Source of the DNA: Pedobacter xixiisoli
GTDB lineage: Bacteria; Bacteroidota; Bacteroidia; Sphingobacteriales; Sphingobacteriaceae
Direction of reading: 5' to 3'
DNA: 64,000 bases
NCBI RefSeq assembly: GCF_900215335.1
Contig: NZ_OCMT01000002.1
Span: 1,302,001 to 1,366,000 of the forward strand
A program made the translations under genes and the position numbers. Within the stretch, counting starts at the first letter, position 1. Every line of letters begins with the position of its first letter. Below the pieces are notes generated by a model. It did no database searches. It worked only from the letters and a program-made list of their open reading frames with translations, and had not been told where the DNA came from. This document shows positions 1 through 7,726 of this stretch, piece by piece.

Positions 1-2
1 CG

Positions 3-92
3 TTCCAAAGAATCCCTACCAGTGGAGGCAAAAGTAAATCTTACTCTGGCTGGGAAGCTTTCGTTACAGATAATAAAAAAAGAGTGAAGTAA
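3..92 (+). CDS. Possible 3' end of a gene cut by the window edge
   Basis: The third plus-strand frame is open from the left edge to a TAA at 90-92 and would encode about 29 residues ending in VTDNKKRVK. It stops 2 bp before the stop codon of the converging LytTR regulator gene, a plausible tail-to-tail arrangement. The mixed polar composition looks protein-like, but frame 1 is also open to a TGA at 85-87, so the choice rests on composition and spacing only. The family is not recognisable. Confidence 0.35.
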   Translation, partial: FQRIPTSGGKSKSYSGWEAFVTDNKKRVK

Positions 93-94
93 GT

Positions 95-868
95 TTATTT
101 TTCTATCCAATCTTTGAACACAGAAGTTGCACTTTGGCTAGTCATCAAATTTTGTTCACTATTTTTTAATTTAACAGCTAAGGTATTTTTGTTATAACGC
201 TCTAATCCTATAATGTAAGTTTTGTGAACAAGCTGCCCCCTATTTATCCTAAAAAAACATTTCGGGTCTAAATCTTCCTCTATTTCTTTCAAGGTGGCTT
301 GTGTAAGCAGGTGTTTCTTGCCTTGACAATCTATTGCGAAAACAATTCCATCTTCCGCGTTTAAAAAAACAATATCATCGATTTCTAAAAAATAGGTGCT
401 CTTAGCTTTACTGATGGAAAATCTGGTTCTGTAATTCTTTTGGATGGAAGATTGACCCAATAGCGAACCCAGCTTTTCTATCATCGAATTATCAAGTTGG
501 GGTTTCGACTGATAAAGCAACTTGAATTTTTGCCATGCTTTTTCAAACCTGCCGAAAGAAAATGGCTTTAAAAGATATGCGATGCCGTTACTTTCAAAAG
601 CATCCATTAAAAACTGATTGTAGGCCGTAGTAAATATAATCGGACAATTAGGCGTTACTTTTTGATAAATGCCGAAAGCGTTACCATCCGTTAATTCTAT
701 ATCGGAAAAAACGATGTCGATATCCACATTATCTTTAAAAAAGACAATCGCATCTTCAACACTACTTAATTCTGCTACAATGGTCAGTGGTTCGCTTAGC
801 TCTTCTAAAAATCGCTTCAGTTTTCTTACTGCAGGTGCTTCATCTTCTATAATTACAATTTTTGTCAT
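95..868 (-). CDS. LytTR-family response regulator
   Basis: A 257-residue cytoplasmic DNA-binding response regulator. The N-terminal receiver domain (about 1-120) shows the acidic cluster Glu8-Asp9-Glu10, a phospho-acceptor Asp56 in FSDIE, the Thr of IIFTTAYN and the conserved Lys in LLKPF. The C-terminal half (about 145-255) fits a LytTR DNA-binding domain, with YFLEIDDIVFLNAEDGIV and FFRINRGQLV stretches typical of that fold. The cognate kinase gene lies 10 bp upstream on the same strand, so the two are almost certainly cotranscribed. Target genes are unknown; LytTR regulators in this phylum often control envelope or carbohydrate functions, but nothing here shows which. Confidence 0.93.
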   Translation of the reverse strand: MTKIVIIEDEAPAVRKLKRFLEELSEPLTIVAELSSVEDAIVFFKDNVDIDIVFSDIELTDGNAFGIYQKVTPNCPIIFTTAYNQFLMDAFESNGIAYLLKPFSFGRFEKAWQKFKLLYQSKPQLDNSMIEKLGSLLGQSSIQKNYRTRFSISKAKSTYFLEIDDIVFLNAEDGIVFAIDCQGKKHLLTQATLKEIEEDLDPKCFFRINRGQLVHKTYIIGLERYNKNTLAVKLKNSEQNLMTSQSATSVFKDWIEK

Positions 869-878
869 CAGTTATTTA

Positions 879-1898
879 CTAAATAATAGGTAAGCACACA
901 GTAAAAGAATCCTCAGTCTTTATAATTTCTAAAGGCTTATTCGTTAGCAAAGCATACTGTTCGCTTAGATTTTGCAAGGCTCTACCTCCCCCTGTCTTCT
1001 TTTTCTTTTTAATTGCAACATTATTGGTAACTAAGAGTTGGTCTGTAATTTCTATTAGAATATTGACAGGATGGCTCGCAGTACCTAAATTATGCTCCAC
1101 TGCATTTTCTACAAGTAGTTGTAGTGCTAAAGGAGCTACAAAGCCATCAACTTCTTTAGGAGCATTTATTTGTAGATGATAGCCGTTGTTTAACTTGTAC
1201 TGCATGATCCTAAAATAAGATTGTGCAAATACCAATTCCTCCGTTATCGAAACTAACTTTTCATTGGATACTTCAAGTACATAGCGATACAGCTCAGCAA
1301 AATCATTTAGAAAATCTGAAGCTTTACTTTGATCTTCCTCTATAAGTTGATCTAGGGCATTTAAGTTATTGAACAAAAAATGTGGATTGAGCTGCATTTT
1401 CAATTGAGCAATTTTACTATCAGCCAACGCTTTGTTATAGCTTAGCAGCTGCTTGGTATCATTCTTGTTTTTTTGATAGAAAAAATAGGCGATAAAAAAG
1501 CCTCCGTATATACATACATCTAAAACATTACCTATGTTATTATTTAGAAATACATTACCGTTGAAATTTCTATCCCAAGTATTAAAAATCAATGCTATTA
1601 TTGCCGAGATAAGATTTGCTACGAAAAGATATAATAATAATGATAGCGCAAAAACTTTGATTACCGCTACAAAGTCTAGTTCATTAGACCTTTGAAATCG
1701 CTTTAATAGTTTTGTGATAATTAGAAACACAATACAGCTTTCTATAAATGTACCGATTGCCGCTTCTGGTGTAAATGTGTAGAAATCGACAGTTTGTCGC
1801 ACTAAAATACGTCCCTGTATAGATTGCGCATAACCAAACAGAAATATGAATCCAAAAAAATATTGATGAAGCTGTAGTGTTTTTAGAAATTTCATCAC
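879..1898 (-). CDS. LytS/YehU-type sensor histidine kinase
   Basis: A 339-residue membrane kinase and the likely partner of the LytTR regulator that follows it. The first about 140 residues form four hydrophobic segments (near 12-24, 50-63, 80-105 and 125-141) with no recognisable periplasmic domain. A linker leads to the His_kinase motif LNPHFLFNNLNAL with phospho-acceptor His173. The C-terminal ATPase carries an N-box (LLVENAVEHN) and a short G-box (TGGGRALQNL), as in the HATPase_c domain of this class. Length and layout are normal for the minimal Bacteroidota LytS-like kinases; the signal is not apparent. Confidence 0.92.
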   Translation of the reverse strand: MMKFLKTLQLHQYFFGFIFLFGYAQSIQGRILVRQTVDFYTFTPEAAIGTFIESCIVFLIITKLLKRFQRSNELDFVAVIKVFALSLLLYLFVANLISAIIALIFNTWDRNFNGNVFLNNNIGNVLDVCIYGGFFIAYFFYQKNKNDTKQLLSYNKALADSKIAQLKMQLNPHFLFNNLNALDQLIEEDQSKASDFLNDFAELYRYVLEVSNEKLVSITEELVFAQSYFRIMQYKLNNGYHLQINAPKEVDGFVAPLALQLLVENAVEHNLGTASHPVNILIEITDQLLVTNNVAIKKKKKTGGGRALQNLSEQYALLTNKPLEIIKTEDSFTVCLPII

Positions 1899-1910
1899 AT
1901 AAAAATATAA

Positions 1911-1937
1911 AAGTAGCCCTTTTTATTTGGGCTACTT
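1911..1937 (-). terminator. Terminator of the secreted protein gene
   Basis: Perfect 9-bp stem (AAGTAGCCC / GGGCTACTT) with a 9-nt T/A loop, just downstream of the minus-strand gene ending at 1951. On that strand it is followed by a T-rich run, as expected of intrinsic termination. It separates that gene from the kinase gene. Confidence 0.8.
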
Positions 1938-1950
1938 AACCTTATTTAGC

Positions 1951-2685
1951 TTACTTAGGAAAAGATGCAATCACATTTCCTTTGTCATCGAAAAAACTGA
2001 GTTTAGCTTCATTGTTTTCATCTACGTAGAACATCGCTTTTGGCCTCCCTTTGTCGTCATTTAGGAATAATCCATTCTTACGGCTTCTGGTCTGACCAAG
2101 CATCACACGAGGAGCACCACCCATTAAACCTTTTGCTACATATTCTTCATATTTCTTTTTAGAAGCTGCAGGATCGGTCTTTTTCAACTTTGCAAGCTCT
2201 TCGTAAAGCTGATCGTTAAACTGCGTTTCATTTGCAGGTCTATCATTAAACACCAAACTACTAGTCACATAACGATGTTCTCCTTCCTTAAAATCTTGGG
2301 TAAGTAATTGCATCACTTGATCGCCATCGTACTGATCGTATGTTAAAGACAAACCAGCACTGTGGCCGTTGGCTTTCTTTTGTCCATCATAGATAAAACC
2401 TCCACATTCTATTCCTTCTTCATTAAAAAACAGCATTCCAGAACGCTTTTTACGTTTTACATTGGTAGGCCTGTGATTAATAGAATCCTGACCGTTAGGA
2501 AAACGGTCTACATTGGTGATGACCATTTTAACCGTTCCGTCTTTTTCGATGATGTTGATTCTTTCTACATCTATTTCCGTAAACCTTTGATTACCTATTT
2601 TTTTGAAAGCCGAAGAGGCAAGTATAATCACACCAAAGGCTGTAGCTACACCAAAGCTTCTTAAAAACACCAGTTCCTTATTCAT
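1951..2685 (-). CDS. Conserved secreted or membrane-anchored protein, unknown function
   Basis: A 244-residue protein of unrecognised function. The N-terminus (FLRSFGVATAFGVIILASSAF) is one hydrophobic segment fitting a signal peptide or anchor. The rest is polar, with short beta-like strands and repeated Asp/Gly turns, including GLFLNDDKGRPKAMFYVDE and LSFFDDKGNVIASF near the end, which resemble one another and suggest a small internal repeat. An in-frame GTG-type extension to 2727 exists, but a TAGTTTTG box (minus strand, 2725-2732) covers it, so the ATG at 2685 is preferred. It is monocistronic, with its own terminator. Confidence 0.75.
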   Translation of the reverse strand: MNKELVFLRSFGVATAFGVIILASSAFKKIGNQRFTEIDVERINIIEKDGTVKMVITNVDRFPNGQDSINHRPTNVKRKKRSGMLFFNEEGIECGGFIYDGQKKANGHSAGLSLTYDQYDGDQVMQLLTQDFKEGEHRYVTSSLVFNDRPANETQFNDQLYEELAKLKKTDPAASKKKYEEYVAKGLMGGAPRVMLGQTRSRKNGLFLNDDKGRPKAMFYVDENNEAKLSFFDDKGNVIASFPK

Positions 2686-2724
2686 TTCCTCGTTTTTTTT
2701 TAGATTAATATGATTTGAATAGCA

Positions 2725-2732
2725 CAAAACTA
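2725..2732 (-). promoter_or_regulatory. -7 box upstream of the secreted protein gene
   Basis: TAGTTTTG on the minus strand matches the Bacteroidota TAnnTTTG consensus and lies about 40 nt before the chosen ATG at 2685. No convincing TTG -33 element is seen. Confidence 0.45.
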
Positions 2733-2837
2733 TTTGTCAAAACGCATCTTAAAAAGATAAAAGAAGTGAGCTAAGGAAAATATCCAATTAACTAAGGAAA
2801 ATTGAAAAGAAACAGCAAGTTGTCTATTATAAAAATA

Positions 2838-3890
2838 CTAGACTGTATGTATTTTCTTCTTCGGGAACACCAGCGAAGCGATGATACTTAAAGCTAAAAT
2901 TCCTACAATAATAATCAAAGAATGTTCCGTAGTAAAACCCCAAGCTTTTAAATAACCATGCCCCAACATTTTAACTCCGATGAAGGTTAATAAAACTGCT
3001 AATCCCGTTTTTAGGTAATGGAATTTATGAATGATATTCACCAAAAGGAAGAACATTGAACGCAAACCCATGATGGCAAAAATATTAGAGAAGAACACAA
3101 TGTAAGCATCTTTCGTTACTGCAAAAATCGCAGGGATTGAATCTACCGCAAAAATCAAATCAGTAAACTCAACAATAAGTAGTACCAAAAACAAAGGTGT
3201 TACAAACTTTTTACCGTTAATCTTGTGGAAGAACTTCTTGCCTTCGTACTTAGGATGTATCTTGAAAAAACGTGAAGCAAATTTAACTACGGGATGGTTT
3301 TCGGGATCTATCTTCTCGTCTTCATCTTTAGAGAAAAACATTTTCACACCAGTAAAAACCAAGAACGCACCGAACACATACAAAATCCATTCAAACTGAT
3401 TGATTAAAGCCGCACCTACAAAGATGAAGATAAACCTCATGATAATGGCTCCTAAAATACCCCAGAATAAAACCCTGTGATAGTATTTTTCGGGCACAGC
3501 AAATGCAGAGAAAATCAGCACGATAACGAAGATATTATCTACAGAAAGTGCGTATTCTACTACGTAACCCGTTAAAAACTCAATCCCTAAGTTTTTCTTA
3601 TAAATTTGCAAACTAGCCTCGAAACTTTCCGGAACAATAGTGATTGGATGCTTGTGAGCTGCAATAACTTCTTTTAAACGCTCCATACTATCTATCCCAT
3701 GAAGATAATCGCCTTTTAAGATTAGCAGCAGATAGAAACTTAGCGCTAATAGCACCATGACAAAGCTCATGATACCGGCTTGCTTTAAGCTTACTACATG
3801 CTCTTTCTTACTAAAAAGGCCCAGATCTAGGGCTAGGATAAATACGATGAAAAGAAGAAATCCACCGATGAATATTAATTCGTGCGACAT
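2838..3890 (-). CDS. TerC-family integral membrane protein
   Basis: A 350-residue polytopic protein of the TerC/Alx family with about nine hydrophobic segments. Family hallmarks are visible: the acidic membrane motif YALSVDNIFVIVLIF near residue 115 and FTDLIFAVDSIPAIFAVT followed by SNIFAIMGLRSMFF near 240-275. Family members are linked to metal (Mn2+) export or tellurite resistance, though many have no proven substrate. The start overlaps the stop of the upstream polyprenyl synthase gene by one base (TAATG), showing translational coupling in a two-gene operon. A link to quinone or membrane function is only suggested by this coupling. Confidence 0.92.
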   Translation of the reverse strand: MSHELIFIGGFLLFIVFILALDLGLFSKKEHVVSLKQAGIMSFVMVLLALSFYLLLILKGDYLHGIDSMERLKEVIAAHKHPITIVPESFEASLQIYKKNLGIEFLTGYVVEYALSVDNIFVIVLIFSAFAVPEKYYHRVLFWGILGAIIMRFIFIFVGAALINQFEWILYVFGAFLVFTGVKMFFSKDEDEKIDPENHPVVKFASRFFKIHPKYEGKKFFHKINGKKFVTPLFLVLLIVEFTDLIFAVDSIPAIFAVTKDAYIVFFSNIFAIMGLRSMFFLLVNIIHKFHYLKTGLAVLLTFIGVKMLGHGYLKAWGFTTEHSLIIIVGILALSIIASLVFPKKKIHTV

Positions 3891-4861
3891 TATTTTTTAC
3901 GTTCTGTAGTATATTTGACCAATTGCTGCAGTCCGGTTTTAGCATCTCCATCTGGAAATGTTTCTAAAACTTCGAAAGCCTTATTTTGGTATTCAAGCAT
4001 TTTTTGATTGGCATAATGCACACCCTCATTAGCATTTACAAAATCGATGATTTGCTGTATCTTCTTCGGGTCGTCGTTATGGTTTTTTACTAAGTTAATG
4101 ATATTTTTACGCTCGGCTTTATCAACCCTGTTTAAAGCGTAAATTAAAGGTAAAGTCACTTTCTTCTCTTTAATATCGATGCCTACAGGCTTGCCCACAT
4201 CATCAGTTCCAAAATCAAAAGTATCATCTTTAATTTGAAAAGCAATTCCCACCAATTCACCGAACAATCGCATCTTTTCAATATCTTCTTCCGAAGCGCC
4301 ACTTGATGCAGCACCACATGCACAGCATGAAGCAATTAAGGAGGCTGTTTTTTGACGGATGACATTAAAATACAATTCCTCGCTTATATCCATCCTACGT
4401 ACCTTCTCTACCTGCAAAAGCTCCCCTTCACTCATTTGTTGTACCGCTTCAGACACAATCTTCAACAACTGAAACTCATTGTTGTTTACCGAAAGTAGCA
4501 AACCTTTAGAAAGCAGATAATCACCCACTAAAACAGCAATTTTGTTTTTCCAAAGCGCATTGATAGAAAAGAAACCTCGACGCTCGTAAGCGTTATCCAC
4601 TACATCATCGTGAACCAAAGTTGCTGTATGCAACAGCTCAACCAAAGCAGCACCTCTATGCGTAGATTCTACTATACCACCGCAAAGCTTGGCTGCAAAA
4701 AATACAAACATGGGGCGCATTTGCTTCCCTTTTCTTTTAACAATATAATGGGTAATTCTATTTAGCAGGGGCGCACTACTCTGCATCGACTCCTTGAACT
4801 TTACCTCAAAGGCATCAATTTCTGCTGCAATAGGCTGCTTAATCTGATCTATTCCGGGCAT
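3890..4861 (-). CDS. Trans polyprenyl diphosphate synthase (IspA/IspB family)
   Basis: A 323-residue prenyltransferase that would condense isopentenyl diphosphate onto an allylic primer. Both Asp-rich Mg2+-diphosphate sites are present: DDVVD at residues 85-89 and DDTFD at 212-216. The GKQMRP motif (45-50) contacts substrate. Length fits the long-chain (octaprenyl-like, menaquinone side chain) subgroup better than farnesyl synthases of about 295 residues, but product length cannot be read from sequence alone. It is the first gene of an operon with the TerC-type gene, and has a TAAGTTTG -7 box immediately upstream. Confidence 0.92.
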   Translation of the reverse strand: MPGIDQIKQPIAAEIDAFEVKFKESMQSSAPLLNRITHYIVKRKGKQMRPMFVFFAAKLCGGIVESTHRGAALVELLHTATLVHDDVVDNAYERRGFFSINALWKNKIAVLVGDYLLSKGLLLSVNNNEFQLLKIVSEAVQQMSEGELLQVEKVRRMDISEELYFNVIRQKTASLIASCCACGAASSGASEEDIEKMRLFGELVGIAFQIKDDTFDFGTDDVGKPVGIDIKEKKVTLPLIYALNRVDKAERKNIINLVKNHNDDPKKIQQIIDFVNANEGVHYANQKMLEYQNKAFEVLETFPDGDAKTGLQQLVKYTTERKK

Positions 4862-4879
4862 CTGTCAAAAATGTGTTTG

Positions 4880-4887
4880 CAAACTTA
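4880..4887 (-). promoter_or_regulatory. -7 box for the polyprenyl synthase-TerC operon
   Basis: TAAGTTTG on the minus strand, a full TAnnTTTG match, 18 nt before the ATG at 4861. The predicted leader is very short. A -33 TTG was not found at the expected distance. Confidence 0.6.
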
Positions 4888-4981
4888 GTTGAATTTCTAT
4901 TAAAAGCGTATTTTTAATGAAACTATTCGCACAGACCTTCATTAATCTTATTAATCTTACAGCCAAACAAGCCATACACTT

Positions 4982-5965
4982 ATGAAAACCATTCTAAGAA
5001 CTCTCGCTATCTTAATTGCTCTTTTGGGAATTATTTATTTGTTTGGACCAAAAACACAAAAGGCAAAGTATGAAACATCACTGCCAACAGTACCAGCTTT
5101 GGACTCTTTAACTACTCATGTTAAAAATCAGGAAAGCAAACATAAAATAAAACCTAACAATCAAGCTGAAGTTATTTGGGCAGACAGCAGTCATCAACAG
5201 ACCGCATACGCAGTTGTTTATCTTCATGGCTTCTCTGCATCAAAAGAAGAGGGGAATCCAGTTCATATCAATTTTGCAAAATCCATTAAAGCCAATCTTT
5301 ATTTAGCTCGCTTATCAGATCATGGTATTGATACAGTGGCTCCCATGCAATATTTAACTGCCGACAGACTTTGGGAAACAGCGAAAGAAGCCTTTGCAGT
5401 TGGTAAAAAACTGGGTAAAAAAGTAATATTAGTAGGCACTTCTACTGGCGGAACCTTGGCTTTACAGTTAGCAGCTACTTATCCTGAAGTACATAGCTTG
5501 ATTTTACTATCGCCAAACATTGCCATTAATGATGATAAAGTTTGGTTGTTAACTAAACCTTGGGGCTTGCAAATTGCCCAAGCTGTCAGTAAAAGCAATG
5601 AACGTATCCTAGACGGAAAATCTCCCGTCTACAAAAAATACTGGTATGATCATTATCGCTTAGAATCTGTAGTTCAATTACAAGAGCTATTGGAAAGCAG
5701 CATGACAAAAACAAATTTTGAAAAAGTGAAACAACCAACGCTATTACTTTACTATTATAAAAACGAAAAGGAACAAGATCCTGTGGTTAAGGTATCTGCA
5801 ATGCTTAGCATGTTTGATGAATTGGGCACTACTGTGGAGAAAAAAGAAAAGCATGCCTTACCTAAAACTGGCAATCATGTAATTGGTTCTGCCATTACTT
5901 CAAAAGATATTCCGAGTGTCGAAAAAGCGATTGATCAATTCGCCAAGAAGCATATCGATTATTAA
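4982..5965 (+). CDS. Alpha/beta hydrolase, membrane-anchored or secreted
   Basis: A 327-residue alpha/beta-fold hydrolase. A hydrophobic N-terminus (residues 3-21) fits a signal peptide or anchor, so it probably acts in the periplasm or at the membrane. The oxyanion region is VVYLHGFSAS (78-87) and the nucleophile elbow is GTSTG with Ser154. A C-terminal His (about 299, in TGNHVIG) completes a plausible triad, with an Asp in the preceding QDPVVKV stretch. This resembles carboxylesterases and monoacylglycerol lipases, but the substrate is unknown. It stands alone, divergent from the polyprenyl synthase operon. Confidence 0.85.
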   Translation: MKTILRTLAILIALLGIIYLFGPKTQKAKYETSLPTVPALDSLTTHVKNQESKHKIKPNNQAEVIWADSSHQQTAYAVVYLHGFSASKEEGNPVHINFAKSIKANLYLARLSDHGIDTVAPMQYLTADRLWETAKEAFAVGKKLGKKVILVGTSTGGTLALQLAATYPEVHSLILLSPNIAINDDKVWLLTKPWGLQIAQAVSKSNERILDGKSPVYKKYWYDHYRLESVVQLQELLESSMTKTNFEKVKQPTLLLYYYKNEKEQDPVVKVSAMLSMFDELGTTVEKKEKHALPKTGNHVIGSAITSKDIPSVEKAIDQFAKKHIDY

Positions 5966-5990
5966 CCAAACAGCTGATGGCGATTAACAT

Positions 5991-6036
5991 TTTGGCTAAA
6001 GCCAAATATTTAAAAACCGTCGACTAAAGTCGACGG
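5991..6036. repeat. Twin hairpins with TAAA loops
   Basis: Two adjacent perfect palindromes: TTTGGC-TAAA-GCCAAA at 5991-6006 and CCGTCGAC-TAAA-GTCGACGG at 6017-6036. The identical TAAA loop suggests one composite intergenic repeat. It lies between the hydrolase and dgt genes and could also end transcription of the hydrolase gene. Confidence 0.75.
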
Positions 6037-6102
6037 CAATGTTTTACAATCTGGCAATATTTTACAGTTCATTACTTACGCTACCATTAAACCAATAAAA
6101 TG

Positions 6103-6110
6103 TACATTTG
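6103..6110 (+). promoter_or_regulatory. -7 box of dgt
   Basis: TACATTTG, a full TAnnTTTG match, ends 30 nt before the ATG at 6141. It overlaps the only farther-upstream start (TTG at 6108), which is therefore unlikely to be translated. Confidence 0.6.
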
Positions 6111-6140
6111 CTACCTAATTCAAGAATACCACTTTTTTAT

Positions 6141-7490
6141 ATGATGGAATGGAAAAATTTGCTTTCAGCAAAACGTTGGGGACACGAAGACAAAGCAATA
6201 AGAGATACAGACGAGGCCAGATCTCAATTTCAAATCGATTACGACAGGTTAATTTTTTCTTCGCCTTTTAGGAGGCTACAAAACAAAACACAAGTTTTCC
6301 CTTTACCAGGAAGTGTATTTGTACATAATCGTTTAACGCACAGTTTAGAGGTAGCAAGTGTGGGTAGATCTTTAGGAAGGATTTTCTATAACCAAACTAA
6401 AAAAGACAACCCAAATATTGACAAAGAAGTGCCTTTGATGAGTGAAGTAGGCAATATTGTTGCCGCAGCAGCACTCGCACACGATTTAGGTAATCCAGCT
6501 TTTGGACACTCGGGAGAAGCAGCAATTTCACGTTATTTCACTAATGGCGAAGGCAAATTCTATCTAGACCAACTAGAAGAAGTGCAAAAAAAGGACTTCA
6601 CCCATTTTGAAGGAAATGCCAATGCTATCCGCATTCTAACACATCCATTCGAAGGTAAAGGAAATGGTGCTTATGCGCTTACGTATTCTACTTTAGCCGC
6701 TATCGGGAAATACCCTTGCGAATCTATATTAGGGCATCAAAAACCGTTGTTGCATCGTAAAAAATATGGTTTCTTTCAATCAGAGAAAGAAATTTTCAGA
6801 AAGATAGCTACAGAATTGGGGATGATATCCGACAGTGAAAATCCACTAGGTTATTTTCGACATCCGCTTAGTTATTTAGTAGAAGCCGCTGATGATATTT
6901 GCTACGGAATTATTGACCTAGAAGATGCGCATCGTTTGCAGATACTAAGTTTCGATGAAGTGAAAAATTTGCTATTGCCGTTATGTAACAGCACCACTTT
7001 AGAAGAACGACTGCAAAACGATCTAGAAGATGACGATGCAAAAGTAAGTTTGTTGAGAGCAAAAGCAATTAGCACTTTAATCTACGAATGCTCTGCTGTT
7101 TTCTACGCTCAACAAAGCGCTATCCTAAGTGGCACTTTTAATCAAAGTTTAACAGATACCCTACCCGAGGCTTATTTAAATGCTTGGAAGAAGATTGAGA
7201 AAGTCTCGGTAGAAAAAATCTACAACTACCAATCGGTTATACAAAAAGAGGTTTCTGGCTATAAGGTAATGGCTGGTTTACTAGAAGAATTTGTGCCTGC
7301 CTTGGTCAATAACGATAGTCACTATTATAAAAAGTTAGTAAAGCTGATACCAAAACAATTCCATACCGAAAAAGAAGATCTATATTCTCGTGTACAGAGT
7401 GTACTGGATTTCGTATCTGGCATGACTGATTTGTATGCCGTTGAACTTTATGGAAAGATTAAGGGTATTTCATTTCCATCGGTGACTTAG
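6141..7490 (+). CDS. dgt: Deoxyguanosinetriphosphate triphosphohydrolase
   Basis: An HD-domain dNTP triphosphohydrolase that cleaves dGTP to deoxyguanosine and triphosphate, controlling nucleotide pools. Visible motifs are FRRLQNKTQVFPLP near the N-terminus, the metal-binding HNRLTHSLEVA, AALAHDLGNPAFGHSGE with the HD pair, and a later VEAADDICYGIIDLEDA with the conserved Asp. About 449 residues from the first ATG, normal for the Bacteroidota form. ATGs at 6141 and 6144 are both possible; a TTG start at 6108 is ruled unlikely by the promoter box there. It converges on the outer-membrane receptor gene across a shared terminator. Confidence 0.93.
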   Translation: MMEWKNLLSAKRWGHEDKAIRDTDEARSQFQIDYDRLIFSSPFRRLQNKTQVFPLPGSVFVHNRLTHSLEVASVGRSLGRIFYNQTKKDNPNIDKEVPLMSEVGNIVAAAALAHDLGNPAFGHSGEAAISRYFTNGEGKFYLDQLEEVQKKDFTHFEGNANAIRILTHPFEGKGNGAYALTYSTLAAIGKYPCESILGHQKPLLHRKKYGFFQSEKEIFRKIATELGMISDSENPLGYFRHPLSYLVEAADDICYGIIDLEDAHRLQILSFDEVKNLLLPLCNSTTLEERLQNDLEDDDAKVSLLRAKAISTLIYECSAVFYAQQSAILSGTFNQSLTDTLPEAYLNAWKKIEKVSVEKIYNYQSVIQKEVSGYKVMAGLLEEFVPALVNNDSHYYKKLVKLIPKQFHTEKEDLYSRVQSVLDFVSGMTDLYAVELYGKIKGISFPSVT

Positions 7491-7512
7491 CGAAGACCTA
7501 AAATAGAAAGTC

Positions 7513-7662
7513 ATTGCGAATTTATTTCGGGATCGTAATGCAATAGAAAATCATTTTTTGCTAAATAATCATATCGTCTTTGCGAGGCACCAAGCAATCT
7601 TAAAGCGAAATACTAAGCAACTATAATCCAAAGATTTCTCGACTACGCTCGAAATGACGGAA
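7513..7662. repeat. Composite intergenic repeat (GTCATTGCGA and CGAAATGAC families)
   Basis: The gap after dgt holds degenerate copies of repeat words seen between genes in many genomes: TCATTGCGA (about 7511), TCTTTGCGAGGCACCAAGCA (from 7576) and GATTTCTCGACTACGCTCGA followed by AATGACG (from 7633). The last matches elements at about 12033, 25222 and 59162. No coding potential is seen. Confidence 0.6.
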
Positions 7663-7667
7663 ATACG

Positions 7668-7701
7668 AAAGGGCTGTTCTAAACTTTAGAACAGCCCTTT
7701 T
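7668..7701. terminator. Bidirectional terminator, dgt / outer-membrane receptor
   Basis: Strong hairpin GGGCTGTTCTA / TAGAACAGCCC with flanking AAA and TTT runs, placed between the converging dgt and receptor genes. It can serve both strands. Confidence 0.88.
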
Positions 7702-7726
7702 TAACTTTATACTTTTAACTTTTTAC

